Positions 45,098 to 55,824 of a stretch of 64,000 nt of DNA are shown piece by piece. Each line of letters starts with the position of its first letter. The stretch's first letter is position 1. A program made the position numbers and the translations under genes. The notes under the pieces are model-generated. The model saw only the letters and a program-made list of their open reading frames with translations. It had not been told where the DNA came from and did not search any database. Source of the stretch: Dyella nitratireducens (GTDB lineage Bacteria > Pseudomonadota > Gammaproteobacteria > Xanthomonadales > Rhodanobacteraceae). The stretch covers positions 688,540 through 752,539 of the forward strand of contig NZ_BMJA01000001.1 of NCBI RefSeq assembly GCF_014642835.1, given 5' to 3'.

Positions 45098-45163
45098 CGT
45101 AGGTTGGGGTGCAAACCCCAACGTTTGCCTGTCCCGCTGTTGGGGTTTGCACCCCAACCTACG
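45098..45163. repeat. REP-like palindromic doublet (copy 2, perfect arms)
   Basis: Arms of 25 bases at 45098-45122 and 45139-45163 are perfect reverse complements separated by 16 bases. It lies between the convergent ends of xseB and the DUF4870 gene, 12 bases after the xseB stop, so it could double as a bidirectional terminator. The core GTAGGTTGGGGT is shared with the other copies. Confidence 0.9.
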
Positions 45164-45178
45164 ATCGCGATAGCTGGC

Positions 45179-45613
45179 TTACTTGATCAACCGAAGCGTG
45201 AACGGATAACGGTAACGCACGCCTTCATTGGCCTTCACGCCAGCGATGATCGTCAGCACCAGCCATCCGATGCCGATAATCACCCAAAGTGGAATCGCGA
45301 TGATCAGGCCAATCCCGAACGTAATGGCCGACAGCACCAACAACACCAGGGTGGCGATCGCCACGGAGATGTTGAAATTCAAGGCTTCCTTGGCCTGATC
45401 GGCGACGAAAGGCATGGTGTCTTTCTTCACCAGCCAGATCACCAGCGGGCCGATGAAACAGCCCCAGCCGGCACCCAGCGAGGCGGTGAGCAAAGCACCC
45501 AGCAAGGCTGAGAGATGCGCAAACATCGCCCAGGTACGCTCTTCGGCAGGAATGTCGCCACCGATGTGCTCGCTCGGTGGAGGCGGTACAACGGACTCGG
45601 GCGGAACGCTCAT
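45179..45613 (-). CDS. DUF4870 (Tic20-like) membrane protein
   Basis: 144 residues from the ATG at 45613, placed 6 bases after GGAG; the ATG two codons earlier overlaps the ribosome site. A proline-rich N-terminal tail ('PPESVVPPPPSEHIGGD') precedes the DUF4870 core: 'WAMFAHLSALLGALL', 'GPLVIWLVKKDTMPFVADQAKEALNFNISV' and a final long hydrophobic region. Three to four transmembrane helices are expected in the inner membrane. The function of the family is unknown despite structural likeness to chloroplast Tic20. Confidence 0.85.
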   Translation of the reverse strand: MSVPPESVVPPPPSEHIGGDIPAEERTWAMFAHLSALLGALLTASLGAGWGCFIGPLVIWLVKKDTMPFVADQAKEALNFNISVAIATLVLLVLSAITFGIGLIIAIPLWVIIGIGWLVLTIIAGVKANEGVRYRYPFTLRLIK

Positions 45614-45704
45614 AAGCATCTCCTTTCAAGTCGTGCAAACGCCGGCCCATGCCGGTGAAAACATCCTAGCAGGGTGCGCAGGAACTTGCTGCGCAGCTTT
45701 TGGC

Positions 45705-47075
45705 CTACTCGCCCGCGATCGTCATGCGGTCGATCAGAATCGAACCAGTGAGCAAATGTGATCGCTTGTCCACGTCGCCACCCACGGCCACGATGCCCGT
45801 GTACATATCGCGCAAGTTGGCAGCGATAGTGATTTCTTCTACCGGATAGGCGATTTCGCCGTTTTCCACCCAGAAGCCCGCCGCACCGCGCGAATAGTCG
45901 CCAGTGATGGTGTTGACGCCCTGCCCCATCACTTCAGTGACAAGCAAACCGGTACCAAGCCGGCGCAACATGCTGTTGAAGTCGTCCGCCGCGCCGCCAT
46001 CGGCGTGTCCTGGTTCGACTATCAGGTTGTGAATGCCACCGGCATTCCCGGTGGATTCCAACCCGAGCTTGCGTGCCGAGTAGCTACCCAGGACATAGCG
46101 TGCGAGCACGCCGTTTTCGATTAGCGTGCTATCGCGCGTCGCAACGCCTTCGGCATCGAACGCGCCCGAGCCCTGTCCGCGCTGCAGATGCGGATACTCC
46201 ACGATATTCAACCATGTGGGCATGATTTGCTTGCCGGCATGATCCAGCAGAAAGCTTGCGCGACGATACAGCGCGCCACCGCTTACCGCGCCGATCAGGT
46301 GACCGATCAGCCCTCGCGCGATCTCCGGTGAGAACAGCACCGCCGATTGCCGCGTCGACAAACGCCGCGCGCCCAGGCGGGCAAGCGTACGTTCGGCGGC
46401 CTTGTCACCCAGCACCCGCGCGCTCATGAAATCGCCAGCGCTACGCACACTGTCGTACCAGTAATCGCGCTGCATGCCTGCTTCGTCCCCCGCGATCAGC
46501 GCTACCGACAGCGAATGCCGCGTACCGCGCTCACGCCCTACGAAGCCATGCGAGTTGGCGTAAACGGACACGCTCTCGCCCATCTGTACGCTGGCGCCAT
46601 CGGAATTGGTGATACCGGCATGGGCGCGTCCAGCCGCTTCAATCTCCTGGCCCAATGCAATGGCCTGCGGCGTGTCGATGGCCCACGGATGCCATAGGTC
46701 GAGATCGGGAAACTGCGTGGCCATACGCGCAGCATCGGCAAGGCCGGACGCTTCGTCTTCTTCCGTGTACTGCGCAATGGCGCAAGCCTGATCCAGGGTC
46801 GCCTGGATGGAATCCGCATTCAGGTCGGCGGTGCTGGCCGAACCCTTGCGCTTGCCGAAATAGACGGTGAGGCCAAAGCCGCGGTCGCGCGTGTGTTCGA
46901 CCGTTTCCACCTCGCCCAGGCGCACGTTGATGTTGAGGCCGGTATCGATGCTGGCCGACACCTCCGCCTGGCTGGCGCCAGCGGCGCGGGCGCGGCGGAT
47001 CACATCTTCGGCCAGCTCGGCCAACCGGTCGAGTTCACGCTGGCTTGCGTCCTGGCTGATGGCAACATCGCTCAC
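45705..47075 (-). CDS. pmbA: TldE/PmbA metalloprotease subunit
   Basis: 456 residues, the usual PmbA length, from a GTG at 47075. It forms a heterodimer with TldD that processes peptide antibiotics such as microcin B17 and degrades unfolded peptides. PmbA lacks the metal motif and contributes to the substrate channel. Landmarks are 'TVYFGKRKGSASTADLNADSIQATLDQAC', 'DGASVQMGESVSVYANSHGFVG' and 'GIHNLIVEPGHADGGAADDFNSML'. The partner tldD lies 1 kb away on the same strand, separated by two plus-strand genes. Confidence 0.95.
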   Translation of the reverse strand: MSDVAISQDASQRELDRLAELAEDVIRRARAAGASQAEVSASIDTGLNINVRLGEVETVEHTRDRGFGLTVYFGKRKGSASTADLNADSIQATLDQACAIAQYTEEDEASGLADAARMATQFPDLDLWHPWAIDTPQAIALGQEIEAAGRAHAGITNSDGASVQMGESVSVYANSHGFVGRERGTRHSLSVALIAGDEAGMQRDYWYDSVRSAGDFMSARVLGDKAAERTLARLGARRLSTRQSAVLFSPEIARGLIGHLIGAVSGGALYRRASFLLDHAGKQIMPTWLNIVEYPHLQRGQGSGAFDAEGVATRDSTLIENGVLARYVLGSYSARKLGLESTGNAGGIHNLIVEPGHADGGAADDFNSMLRRLGTGLLVTEVMGQGVNTITGDYSRGAAGFWVENGEIAYPVEEITIAANLRDMYTGIVAVGGDVDKRSHLLTGSILIDRMTIAGE

Positions 47076-47182
47076 TTAGGGCTTCCTATGGGGCTCGTGG
47101 ATACAATGGGCAAAGGTGGGGCCGCCTGGACCCATTGCCAATACCAGACATCAAACACCGAAGGTTGCCATAGGAGCGGCCC

Positions 47183-47434
47183 ATGTCCATAGCCACCGGC
47201 ATCTATCGTCACTACAAAGGCCAGAGTTACCGCGTGATCGGCACCGCCCGGCACAGCGAAACCATGGAGGAGCTGGTCGTCTACCAGGCGCTGTACGGCG
47301 ACCACAGCCTGTGGGTACGGCCGGCCGCCATGTTCGCCGAAACGGTAGAGCTGGAGGGCGAACCCATTCCCCGCTTCGCCCTGGTCGAAGCCACGCCGCC
47401 CGAATTTCCCCAGTCTGACCGGAATACGCTGTGA
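47183..47434 (+). CDS. DUF1653 family protein
   Basis: 83 residues. '[50 protein letters not shown]' covers the entire DUF1653 fold, a small SH3-like barrel common in bacteria. The function is unknown. A GTGA overlap couples it to darP, so the pair is co-translated. It is divergent from pmbA with a 107-base gap. Confidence 0.9.
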   Translation: MSIATGIYRHYKGQSYRVIGTARHSETMEELVVYQALYGDHSLWVRPAAMFAETVELEGEPIPRFALVEATPPEFPQSDRNTL

Positions 47435-47955
47435 ACCGCACTTACACTGACGATCCCGACCACGACTACGGCCCTACCCGCACGCAACAGCGGCGCGACG
47501 CCTTGGCCGTGCTGTCGCTCGCCTCGCAACTGGCGGATATGCCGCCGGCCAAGCTTGTCCGCGCAAACCTGCCGGACGACGTGCTGCGCGAAATCGACAA
47601 CCTGCGACGCATCACTTCGCATATCGCCCGCAAACGCCAGCTTGGTTTTCTTGCCAAGGTGATGCGGCGCCACGACGACGAGGCGTTTGATGGCGCCCGC
47701 GCATTGCTCGGCGAAAATCGCGAACAGCAACGTAAAGAAACCGCTGCCATGCATCGCGTGGAAGCGCTGCGTGAGCGCTTGCTGGACAGTGACGACGCAC
47801 TGCAGGAATTGATCGACCAGCATCCCGACATCGATCGTCAGCACTTGCGTTCGTTGATTCGCCAGGCGCGCATCGAGCGCGATGCGAACAAATCACCGCG
47901 AGCGTATCGAGAGATTTTTCAGTTGCTGAAGATGCTAAACGAAGACGATGCGTAG
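47431..47955 (+). CDS. darP: Dual-action ribosomal maturation protein DarP (YjgA)
   Basis: 174 residues from a GTG at 47431. DarP associates with late 50S precursors and promotes peptidyl-transferase-centre maturation. The family signature is seen in 'SKTQRRRDA'-like '[46 protein letters not shown]', then 'RRQL'-type '[19 protein letters not shown]', and the C-terminal '[30 protein letters not shown]'. It is a conserved neighbour of pmbA and tldD in this group. Its stop codon overlaps the start of a REP copy. Confidence 0.93.
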   Translation: MNRTYTDDPDHDYGPTRTQQRRDALAVLSLASQLADMPPAKLVRANLPDDVLREIDNLRRITSHIARKRQLGFLAKVMRRHDDEAFDGARALLGENREQQRKETAAMHRVEALRERLLDSDDALQELIDQHPDIDRQHLRSLIRQARIERDANKSPRAYREIFQLLKMLNEDDA

Positions 47956-47984
47956 GTTGGGGTGAGCGAACGCGAACCCCAACA
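47951..47984. repeat. REP-like single palindrome (copy 3)
   Basis: A single unit: GTTGGGGT and ACCCCAAC form an 8-bp stem around a 13-base loop rich in GCGAA. It begins on the last codons of darP and lies between darP and the convergent tldD. The loop differs from the doublet copies, where GCAA replaces it, suggesting two subtypes. Confidence 0.8.
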
Positions 47985-48016
47985 TCGCCATGTGCATCAC
48001 CAGGCGCACAACCTGT

Positions 48017-49456
48017 TCATGACGCCGTACCACCCACCGTCATGCTTTCTACGCGCAGCGTCGGCTGTCCCACACCTACCGGCACACTTTGACCGTCCTT
48101 ACCGCACACGCCGATGCCTTCATCGAGTGCGAGATCGTTACCGATCATCGATACGCGCGTGAGCACATCCGGGCCGCTGCCGATCAGGGTGGCGCCTTTT
48201 ACCGGGGTGGTGACCTTGCCATCTTCGATCAGGTAGGCCTCGCTGGCGGAGAACACGAACTTGCCGTTGGTGATGTCCACCTGGCCACCGCCGAAATTCA
48301 CGGCATACAAGCCTTTCTTCACCGAACGGATGATTTCCTGCGGATCATGCTGGCCGGCCAGCATGTAGGTGTTGGTCATGCGCGGCATCGGCAATTGCGC
48401 GAAGGATTCGCGGCGACCGTTACCGGTGGGCGCCATGCCCATCAGGCGCGCGTTGAGCTTGTCTTGCATGTAGCCCCTTAGGATGCCGTCCTCGATCAGC
48501 GTGGTGCACGAGGTAGGCGTACCCTCGTCGTCCACGGTCAGCGAACCACGGCGGCCGGGCAAGGTGCCGTCATCGACCACAGTGACACCGGGTGCCGCGA
48601 CGCGCTGGCCGATGCGACCGGCGAAAGCAGAGCTGCCCTTGCGATTGAAGTCGCCCTCCAGGCCATGGCCAATCGCCTCGTGCAACAGCACGCCAGGCCA
48701 GCCGGGACCGAGCACCACCGTCATCATGCCAGCGGGCGCATCGACGGCATCCAGGTTTACCAATGCCTGGCGCACGGCTTCATCCGCAAACGCCTTGGCA
48801 CGCCCATTTTCGAGCAATTCGCGATAACCGTAGCGACCACCGCCACCGGCATAACCCTGCTCACGGCGACCGTTCTGCTCGACGATCACCTGCACGGACA
48901 GCCGCACCAGTGGACGTACATCGGCGGCCAAGGTGCCGTCGGAACCGGCGATCAGCACGGTATCGAGCGTGGCGTTGATGCTTACGATCACCTGCTTTAC
49001 GCGCGGATCGCGTGAACGCGCATAGGCGTCCACTTCGCGCAGCACGGCAATCTTGTCCGGGTTGGGCAGGCTTTCTACCGGATCGATCGCGGGATAAAGC
49101 GGCTTCACCCCATGTAACGCCAGCGGCTTGCCCGCGCCGTTGCCGCCTTGCGCGATGGCGCGCGCAGCCTTGGATGCCTCCAGCAACTGCGGCAGGACGA
49201 TTTCATCGGAATAGGCAAAGCCGGTCTTTTCGCCACTGATCGCGCGTACACCTACGCCTTGCTCGATAGAGTGGGTACCGTCCTTGACGATACCTTCTTC
49301 CAGCGCCCAGGACTCGCTGCGTGAATGCTGAAAATAAAGATCAGCGGCATCGATGGCCGGTCCCATCAGCTGCGTGAACACGCGTTCGAGATCGCCGGTG
49401 GCCAGGCCGCCGGGAGTGAGCAAGCGGCGTTCGGCCTGGGCGATAAGGGTGCTCAT
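48017..49456 (-). CDS. tldD: TldD metalloprotease
   Basis: 479 residues from the ATG at 49456; a longer open frame into yhdP is shadow. TldD provides the zinc site of the TldD/TldE protease: '[14 protein letters not shown]' with HEAIGH at 259-264. Further landmarks are '[32 protein letters not shown]' at the start and '[29 protein letters not shown]' at the end, both strongly conserved. It lies 73 bases downstream of yhdP, as in E. coli (rng-yhdP-tldD). Confidence 0.97.
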   Translation of the reverse strand: MSTLIAQAERRLLTPGGLATGDLERVFTQLMGPAIDAADLYFQHSRSESWALEEGIVKDGTHSIEQGVGVRAISGEKTGFAYSDEIVLPQLLEASKAARAIAQGGNGAGKPLALHGVKPLYPAIDPVESLPNPDKIAVLREVDAYARSRDPRVKQVIVSINATLDTVLIAGSDGTLAADVRPLVRLSVQVIVEQNGRREQGYAGGGGRYGYRELLENGRAKAFADEAVRQALVNLDAVDAPAGMMTVVLGPGWPGVLLHEAIGHGLEGDFNRKGSSAFAGRIGQRVAAPGVTVVDDGTLPGRRGSLTVDDEGTPTSCTTLIEDGILRGYMQDKLNARLMGMAPTGNGRRESFAQLPMPRMTNTYMLAGQHDPQEIIRSVKKGLYAVNFGGGQVDITNGKFVFSASEAYLIEDGKVTTPVKGATLIGSGPDVLTRVSMIGNDLALDEGIGVCGKDGQSVPVGVGQPTLRVESMTVGGTAS

Positions 49457-49529
49457 GCGATGACTACCGTGATGGTGAGTGAATAACCGAAGTATGGGCG
49501 ATTCCCGGCGCTTAAAGAGCAGCCAGGCG

Positions 49530-52500
49530 TTAGGGATGCTGCAGCGCGCTGGGTGTGGAGGAAGCAGGCGCCGGCGCAGGTTTTGTGTCAGCTGGCGCAT
49601 CCGATGCTGAACTGGCCGGTGCCGGCGCGCTTGGCTGACTGTCGCCGGCCGAGGTGAACACCGGTTTATCCCAGCTGCCGGTGATGTGATAGCGCTTGAT
49701 GGCGACGTGATTGAGCCCCTTGCCCAGCACGGTCTGTACGGCCAGACCTGCGGCCGCCCCGATCGGTCCGGCCACCACTGCGCCCACCACCGGCAGGCTG
49801 TTGCCAATATGGGGAATCACCACCATCTGCTGGTCGTAATCCCGACGACGCAGACCGGTACGGCCTTTGACGCTGATCTCCGCGGCAGATCCATGGATTT
49901 TCAGGTTATCGGTGTAAGCATTGCCGTTGCTCAGCTTGAAGTCGCCCTTGATCAAGTCGAAGCCGAAGCCCTTGCCGAACACGTCGTTGAAATCAAATGA
50001 CAAGCGGCGCGGCAATTCCGCGATGGATGCCAGTCCAAACAGACGCCCGACACCGGGCGATGCCTTTGGAATGCTGCCGTTGGTGACGTCCACAGCGAGC
50101 GTGCCGTCCATGTTGCCCAGCTCGAAGGCCCATGGGCCGCCGGGCCAGGTGGCATTGAGCTGCGCGCGCGTCTTGCCGCCATCGAAAATGCCGGCAAAAC
50201 CGAACGCAGTCAGCATCTCGCCCAGATTATTCGCATTGAAATCCACCTGCAGATGCGTGCTGCTCTTGGTCGGCGCACCGTTCCAATCGCCACTGCCGCT
50301 GACCTGCACGCTGTGCGATTGCGTGGAAAGCTGATCGATGTGCATGCCATCGGGCGTGGGCCAGGTTTCCAAACGCGCTTCGCCGAGCTTGGCATCATCC
50401 AGGCGCAAGTCGTGCACCCAGAAATGCAGCGGCGCGATGGTACGTGGATCGATGCCCGTATTGCCCGGATCGGTCACTGGTGGCGTCGCTTCACCCGGCT
50501 TGTTGGCGAGCGTCGGTTCCTTGGGCCAGTACATGCGCTGCAGGCGTGCGGTGATGCCGCGTTTGTTCAGATCCACCGTCGGCACACTGAAGTGACCGGC
50601 GGCGGAAGCGCTATCGACGTCAAGCTCCAGCGTGTCCGCCTTGGGCGCGGCAGTGACATGCATATGTGCAAAATCGCGGCCGAACACTTCGGCGTGCTCG
50701 GTATTTACGTCGATACTTTCCAGACTCAGGCCGTTGCCGCTGGCGCCGCCGGCGATCGATTGCTTCACCCAGCCCGTGACATCCAACTCCGGCGCATCAC
50801 CGCGAATGCGCATGCCCTTGGCTGGCAACGTGTCGACGTCAGGCATTTGATCGCCGAAGGCAAACGTCGCCGCCAACGGCGACGCCTCACCGTTCGGCAA
50901 GCGCAGCCGCCCCCGCGCGACCGATCCGAGCTCCACCTGCATTTGCGTGCCTGCTGTCGGCAAACCCAGCGTGACATGCATGGGCAGCGTGCTGTCCGCA
51001 GGCTTGTTCAACGGCACCGGAAAATTCAGCGCGACGCCAGATAGCGGCGAATCGATGCTGATCGTTTGGACGTCCGAACTGCCGTTGTCGCCGTGCGCAA
51101 GCTGATAGGCAATGGCGAACTGGCTGCGTCCGTCGGCGATGTCACCCAGCCATTTCAGCTGCGGATAATCTCGCAGCAATTCCGGCACGGTGTAGTTGCC
51201 GTCGAGCTTGGCGGCCAAGACGACATTGGGGTCGCCAGTAGCGCCTGCGATCGCAAGATCCACTTGCGTCGGCTCTCCGTGGAAACCGCCGGAAAGCGGT
51301 CCGGCATGAAATCCGTGCCCGTCGAACGTGGCTGGGCCATTGAGCTTGTCGAGCTGCAACTTCCACTCCGGCGCATTCAAATCAACGTCTTTGAATTGCG
51401 CGGTGCCATCGAGCAGGAAGTTGTGCATCTCGTGGGTCGGCAGCGACAGGTGGAAATCGAAGTTGCCCGTACCACCCAGTTGGAGTTTGGCAAGCACGTC
51501 AGCATGCTTGTTCCCGATCGGGCTGTTGCTGACGAAGTTAAGCAAATCGGAGGCATTCCCCTCGCCACTGACATTGAGATCGAGCGTGGTGTGCGCAAGC
51601 TCCGGAATCACCGCCACTGCACGCGTCACCTTGGTGCTCATCGATTCGCCGGTGGCTTCCACCAGCATGCCTGCGTCGATGAAATTGGCGGTGGCCTGCA
51701 CGTGTTCGGCCGCCGGCCAGCTCTTGCCGTACTGCAGTGTGAGGTCGCTGATATCGGCGCGCGCCTCGAAGCGGCCTTCATTGTGATGGAACGGCCAGTT
51801 CGCAAGACTGCCGCGCACCAGCACGGCCGCATCATCGATATGGCCGGACACGAATGCCTGATCCAGCCACGCAATGGCATGCGGGTTCAAGGAATCGATC
51901 GGCCAGAACAACTTGGCCGCCGTGATGTCGGCGTGTGTGAGCGCGAGATAGACATCGAGAAACGGCCGACCGCCCGCACTCGGCAGATCAATTTCTCCCT
52001 GCGCGTTTCCGCCGTAGCCTTGGCCTTCGAAGTCCATGCCCGCGATGCCGATATGCGTGGCGTCTTCATCACGCCACGCTGCCATCGTGCCGCCCAATCG
52101 GCTCATGACAAAGGGCGTGCGGAACGTGTGTGGATAGTTGATGGTGGTGCTCTGCGTCGGCAATTCCAGCGACACGGCTTCCGCATCGCCACGCACTTCA
52201 CCTTGCAGATGGTCCAAACCCGGCAGCTTGCCGACGGTCGTGATGCCGAGATTGTCGAACACGGCGTCCAAGGTATTCAGCCCTGCCGCAGCGCTCCAGT
52301 GGAAGTCGGCGTGTTCGATCTGGCCATGCGGCGCGCCTGCACCCAGCCATTGGGCCAGCCCCGGCGACAGGCCCGGCTTCAAGCCGAGCCATGGCATCAG
52401 CGGCGCCAGCTGCAACTTGCTGGCCACGGCACGGATATCGGATTGCGGCGTGCCGAAGTGATTCACGTCCACACGCATCGCACCGCCGTCATGATCAGCC

Positions 52501-53417
52501 CAACGCACGGCATAACCACTGTCGCGGCGGTTGAGTTCGGCCACTCCATTCAATTGTGCGACGTTCACCTTGACGCCAGCTGGATTGCTGACGACAAGAT
52601 TTTGCAGATTGAGTTGAAACAGATCGCGCACGATCTGGTTCTCATGCCAATCCATCCACACGGCGATATCGCCACGGCCGCTGTCGATGGTGTAGCCGCC
52701 CATGTCGAACCCGGCAACCAGGCCGTGCAGATCGGCGTTCTGCGTGGCCATCCAGAACTTGCCGCTCGCACCATCATCGCGGAACAAGCCGGCGGCGCTC
52801 AGCACACCGGTCGCACCGATCCTGTGGACGCGCGCGCCTACGCGAATATGGCTGCCTTGATGCGTGAGGCGAAGCTGTTCGGCCAGCAGCGTGTAGCGTT
52901 CATTGATGAGCTGGTCATCAATATTGACACGCAAATTGTCCAGCCATAGCTCGACGGATAGATGGCCAAACGAAATATGCTGCTGCTCTGCACTGCCAGC
53001 TTTGCCGAAGCCGTTGACATGCCAGCGTCCATCGGCATCGCGTGTGATGTCCAGTTCCAGATTGCTGGCCTGCATGTTCAACAAATGTCGCGAAGGAAAC
53101 AGCCAGCCGCCAAAATCCAGTTTCAGATCCACCTCCGGCACCTGAAACGGGGTACTGCCCGCCTCGCCGGGACCGAAGGTGACGTTGTGCATGATGAAGC
53201 GCGGGCCAGAAGGTTCCCAGCGGCCTTGCATCGACACGAAGGTTACCGGCCGCTGCAACTTGGCGCTCAGCTCCTGCGCCACCCATTCCGGATGTTTCGC
53301 CAGCAGCGGCAGCAGCACCTGTGCCAAGGCGGCCGTAAGGGCGAGCGCGATCACCGCTACGCCAACCGTCCAACCGAGCGCACGCGTCACGCGATGTGTC
53401 CAAGCTTGCGACTGCAT
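49530..53417 (-). CDS. yhdP: AsmA-like envelope protein YhdP
   Basis: 1295 residues, in the family range. A single N-terminal transmembrane helix ('[25 protein letters not shown]') anchors a huge periplasmic domain built of beta-strands (DUF3971 and AsmA C-terminal regions). YhdP, with TamB and YdbH, is implicated in moving phospholipids from the inner to the outer membrane. Landmarks are '[22 protein letters not shown]'-type strands and the end '[47 protein letters not shown]'. A low-complexity Ala/Pro/Ser tail closes the protein. It follows rng after 36 bases. Confidence 0.94.
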   Translation of the reverse strand: MQSQAWTHRVTRALGWTVGVAVIALALTAALAQVLLPLLAKHPEWVAQELSAKLQRPVTFVSMQGRWEPSGPRFIMHNVTFGPGEAGSTPFQVPEVDLKLDFGGWLFPSRHLLNMQASNLELDITRDADGRWHVNGFGKAGSAEQQHISFGHLSVELWLDNLRVNIDDQLINERYTLLAEQLRLTHQGSHIRVGARVHRIGATGVLSAAGLFRDDGASGKFWMATQNADLHGLVAGFDMGGYTIDSGRGDIAVWMDWHENQIVRDLFQLNLQNLVVSNPAGVKVNVAQLNGVAELNRRDSGYAVRWADHDGGAMRVDVNHFGTPQSDIRAVASKLQLAPLMPWLGLKPGLSPGLAQWLGAGAPHGQIEHADFHWSAAAGLNTLDAVFDNLGITTVGKLPGLDHLQGEVRGDAEAVSLELPTQSTTINYPHTFRTPFVMSRLGGTMAAWRDEDATHIGIAGMDFEGQGYGGNAQGEIDLPSAGGRPFLDVYLALTHADITAAKLFWPIDSLNPHAIAWLDQAFVSGHIDDAAVLVRGSLANWPFHHNEGRFEARADISDLTLQYGKSWPAAEHVQATANFIDAGMLVEATGESMSTKVTRAVAVIPELAHTTLDLNVSGEGNASDLLNFVSNSPIGNKHADVLAKLQLGGTGNFDFHLSLPTHEMHNFLLDGTAQFKDVDLNAPEWKLQLDKLNGPATFDGHGFHAGPLSGGFHGEPTQVDLAIAGATGDPNVVLAAKLDGNYTVPELLRDYPQLKWLGDIADGRSQFAIAYQLAHGDNGSSDVQTISIDSPLSGVALNFPVPLNKPADSTLPMHVTLGLPTAGTQMQVELGSVARGRLRLPNGEASPLAATFAFGDQMPDVDTLPAKGMRIRGDAPELDVTGWVKQSIAGGASGNGLSLESIDVNTEHAEVFGRDFAHMHVTAAPKADTLELDVDSASAAGHFSVPTVDLNKRGITARLQRMYWPKEPTLANKPGEATPPVTDPGNTGIDPRTIAPLHFWVHDLRLDDAKLGEARLETWPTPDGMHIDQLSTQSHSVQVSGSGDWNGAPTKSSTHLQVDFNANNLGEMLTAFGFAGIFDGGKTRAQLNATWPGGPWAFELGNMDGTLAVDVTNGSIPKASPGVGRLFGLASIAELPRRLSFDFNDVFGKGFGFDLIKGDFKLSNGNAYTDNLKIHGSAAEISVKGRTGLRRRDYDQQMVVIPHIGNSLPVVGAVVAGPIGAAAGLAVQTVLGKGLNHVAIKRYHITGSWDKPVFTSAGDSQPSAPAPASSASDAPADTKPAPAPASSTPSALQHP

Positions 53418-53453
53418 GCTTACCGAGCACCTAGTGCAGGTTCTGCGCCTGCT

Positions 53454-54956
53454 TCAAAGAAGTACAACATCGAACTGTTCCTGCGAGTAATGCTCCTCGG
53501 CTTGAAAACGTATGCTCTTGGAGATGAATTCTTCCAGCTCGGCCACGGCTGCCGATTCTTCCTCGAGAATACGGCCGACCACCTTGGGGCTGGCCATCAC
53601 CAGCAGCTTCTGTGCGTTGAACTGTCGCACGGCGCGGGTGATCTCGCGGAAAATTTCGTAGGTGACAGTTTCGGCGGTTTTCACGGTGCCGCGCCCCATG
53701 CATGCAGGACAGGGTTCACACAGTTGGCGCTCCAGGCTTTCGGTGGTGCGCTTGCGCGTCATCTCAACCAGGCCAAGCGGCGACATCGGGTACACGGTGG
53801 TCTTGGCATGATCACGGGCGAGGCCTTTCTCGAGCATGCGGATGACCTGACGCTTGTGCTCTTCATCGGTCATGTCGATGAAATCGATGATAATGATGCC
53901 GCCAAGGTTGCGCAGCCGCAGCTGACGCGCGGCCGCTTGTGCGGCTTCCAGATTGGTTCGATAAACGGTCTCCTCCAGATTCCGTGTACCGAGATAGCCG
54001 CCGGTGTTGACGTCGATGGTGGTCATCGCCTCCGTCTGGTCGACGATCAGATAGCCACCTGATTTCAGCGGTACTTCCTTGCGCAATGCACGCTGGATTT
54101 CGTCTTCCACGCCGTACAGGTCGAAGATCGGCCGCTCGCCGGAGTAATGTTCGATACGATCGTCCAGGCTCGGCATGAACTTGTGCACGAACTTGGCGAC
54201 CTTTTCGTAAGTTTCGCGCGAGTCCACGCGCACCTTTTCGATGTCGTCATTGAGCAGGTCGCGCAAGGCACGCAGCGGCAGCGCGAGTTCTTCGTAAACA
54301 CGATCGCCTACCTTGGCCTTCGCAATATTTTCCTGCACGACGCGCCAGACCTTGCCGAGGTAGGTGACGTCGAACGCCAGCGATTCGGCGGACTGACCTT
54401 CCGCGTTGGTGCGCACGATGTAACCGAGGCGGGGAGGGCTGGATGCGTCTTCACCGATCAGGGAGGTCAACACCTCTTTAAGTCGTTGCCGCTCGTTGTC
54501 GTCCTCAATGCGGGTAGAGATGCCCAGCGTGCGCGCGTGCGGCAGCAACACCAGGTAGCGGGAAGGAATCGACAAGTGCGTGGACAGCCGCGCGCCTTTG
54601 GTGCCGATAGGGTCCTTTACCACCTGCACGACGATTTCCTGGCCCTCGTGCACCAGCTCGCTGATCGACGGCATATGGCCGTTGCTGGCGCCGTTGCCGG
54701 TGCTCACTTCCGCCGCCTCCGGCAGCGGTGGGCGCACGATGTCCGAAGCGTGCAGGAAAGCCGCCCGCTCCAGGCCGATGTCCACGAACACCGCCTGCAT
54801 GCCCGGCATGACTCGCTGTACCCGTCCCTTGTAGACATTGCCGACGTACCCGCGACGGGACGCCCGCTCGACATGCAGTTCCTGCAGCATGCCGTTCTCC
54901 ACCACGCCGACCCGGGTCTCGCGTGGGGTCATATTGATCAGGATTTCTTCGCTCAC
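53454..54956 (-). CDS. rng: Ribonuclease G
   Basis: 500 residues from the GTG at 54956 ('SEEILINMTPRETRVGVVENG'), the canonical RNase G beginning; a long upstream open frame is ignored. RNase G matures the 5' end of 16S rRNA and takes part in mRNA decay. An S1-type RNA-binding domain ('GNVYKGRVQRVMPGMQAVFVDIGLERAAFLH') is interrupted by a ~25-residue low-complexity insert. Catalytic acidic residues follow in 'TIDVNTGGYLG' and 'IIIDFIDM'. The zinc-link-like cysteines are in 'CEPCPACMGRG'. There is no RNase E-type scaffold tail. The order rng-yhdP-tldD is conserved with E. coli. Confidence 0.95.
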   Translation of the reverse strand: MSEEILINMTPRETRVGVVENGMLQELHVERASRRGYVGNVYKGRVQRVMPGMQAVFVDIGLERAAFLHASDIVRPPLPEAAEVSTGNGASNGHMPSISELVHEGQEIVVQVVKDPIGTKGARLSTHLSIPSRYLVLLPHARTLGISTRIEDDNERQRLKEVLTSLIGEDASSPPRLGYIVRTNAEGQSAESLAFDVTYLGKVWRVVQENIAKAKVGDRVYEELALPLRALRDLLNDDIEKVRVDSRETYEKVAKFVHKFMPSLDDRIEHYSGERPIFDLYGVEDEIQRALRKEVPLKSGGYLIVDQTEAMTTIDVNTGGYLGTRNLEETVYRTNLEAAQAAARQLRLRNLGGIIIIDFIDMTDEEHKRQVIRMLEKGLARDHAKTTVYPMSPLGLVEMTRKRTTESLERQLCEPCPACMGRGTVKTAETVTYEIFREITRAVRQFNAQKLLVMASPKVVGRILEEESAAVAELEEFISKSIRFQAEEHYSQEQFDVVLL

Positions 54957-55061
54957 GGAATTCCCCAAAGCATCCAGGCATTTATAGCGGTTACTTGTGA
55001 GAACTGTCGATGTGCAGCGCACGTCTCCTGCTGTACTGCCGAGTTCGGTAAAGTGGCCGCC

Positions 55062-55598
55062 ATGCGCCTGTCCAAAGCCATTCCGACCCCCTCTGACAGC
55101 CCGATCCTTCCCGATGTTCTGCGCCCCGGTCTGCGGTTGGTGTTCTGCGGCACCGCGGCCGGCAAACGGTCTGCCCAGGAAAGGGCCTACTACGCCCATC
55201 CGGGCAACATGTTCTGGCGCGCGCTGTTTCAGGCCGGGCTCACACCGCGGCGGCTGACGCCCCAGGAATTTCCCCTGCTGCCCGAATTTGGCATCGGCCT
55301 GACCGATCTGGCCAAGCGCCACATGGGCAACGACGACGAATTGCCTCGGGACGCGTTTGACGTTCCCGGGCTGCTGGTCAAGATCGAGCAGTACGCTCCG
55401 GAGGTGTTGGCCTTCACCAGCAAGCATGCGGCGCGCGCGGTGCTCGGTGCCGGTATCGGCTATGGATTGCAGCATCGTGCATTCGGCACGACCAAGGTGT
55501 TTGTGTTGCCATCGCCATCCGGACAGGCGCGCGGACATTGGGACCTTGCTCCATGGATCACGTTGGCTGCACACGTCACGCGGACACGTGAACCGTAA
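55062..55598 (+). CDS. mug: G/U mismatch-specific DNA glycosylase (Mug/TDG family)
   Basis: 178 residues from ATG 55062; the much longer open frame upstream is antisense to rng. Mug removes uracil or thymine opposite guanine and etheno-cytosine. The family active-site region appears as 'LVFCGTAAGKRSAQERAYYAHPGNMFWRAL'. The usual Mug motif is GINPG followed by a similar 'YAxPGNRFW', so the Asn position is replaced by Ala here. 'FGIGLTDLAKR' and 'VFVLPSPSGQAR' (intercalation loop region) support the call. The altered GTAAGK motif is also seen in other thymine-glycosylase-like subgroups, so exact specificity is uncertain. Confidence 0.85.
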   Translation: MRLSKAIPTPSDSPILPDVLRPGLRLVFCGTAAGKRSAQERAYYAHPGNMFWRALFQAGLTPRRLTPQEFPLLPEFGIGLTDLAKRHMGNDDELPRDAFDVPGLLVKIEQYAPEVLAFTSKHAARAVLGAGIGYGLQHRAFGTTKVFVLPSPSGQARGHWDLAPWITLAAHVTRTREP

Positions 55599-55781
55599 TG
55601 ATCCGCGAATCGTGCAAATGCATGCCTGACATCGCCACGCGCTTGTAAGCAAACGTTTCGCGATTCGCCACGCATCAGCGCAATTACGTGCGGAAACATG
55701 CATTGCCTCCGGCATATGGTTGCCATCAGGAAAATTGTCTAGGCTACTATTTTCCTGGCAACCTCTTATAGTCAGTCGATA

Positions 55782-55799
55782 CAAACGGACGTCCGTTTG
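55782..55799. promoter_or_regulatory. TetR-type operator upstream of the RND efflux genes
   Basis: CAAACGGACGTCCGTTTG is a perfect 18-base palindrome 25 bases before the RND permease start. The CAAACG/CGTTTG arms are typical of TetR/AcrR-family operators that control efflux pumps. No TetR gene is in the window. Confidence 0.7.
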
Positions 55800-55824
55800 G
55801 CGAGGCTGATGGAAAGCATCGGTT

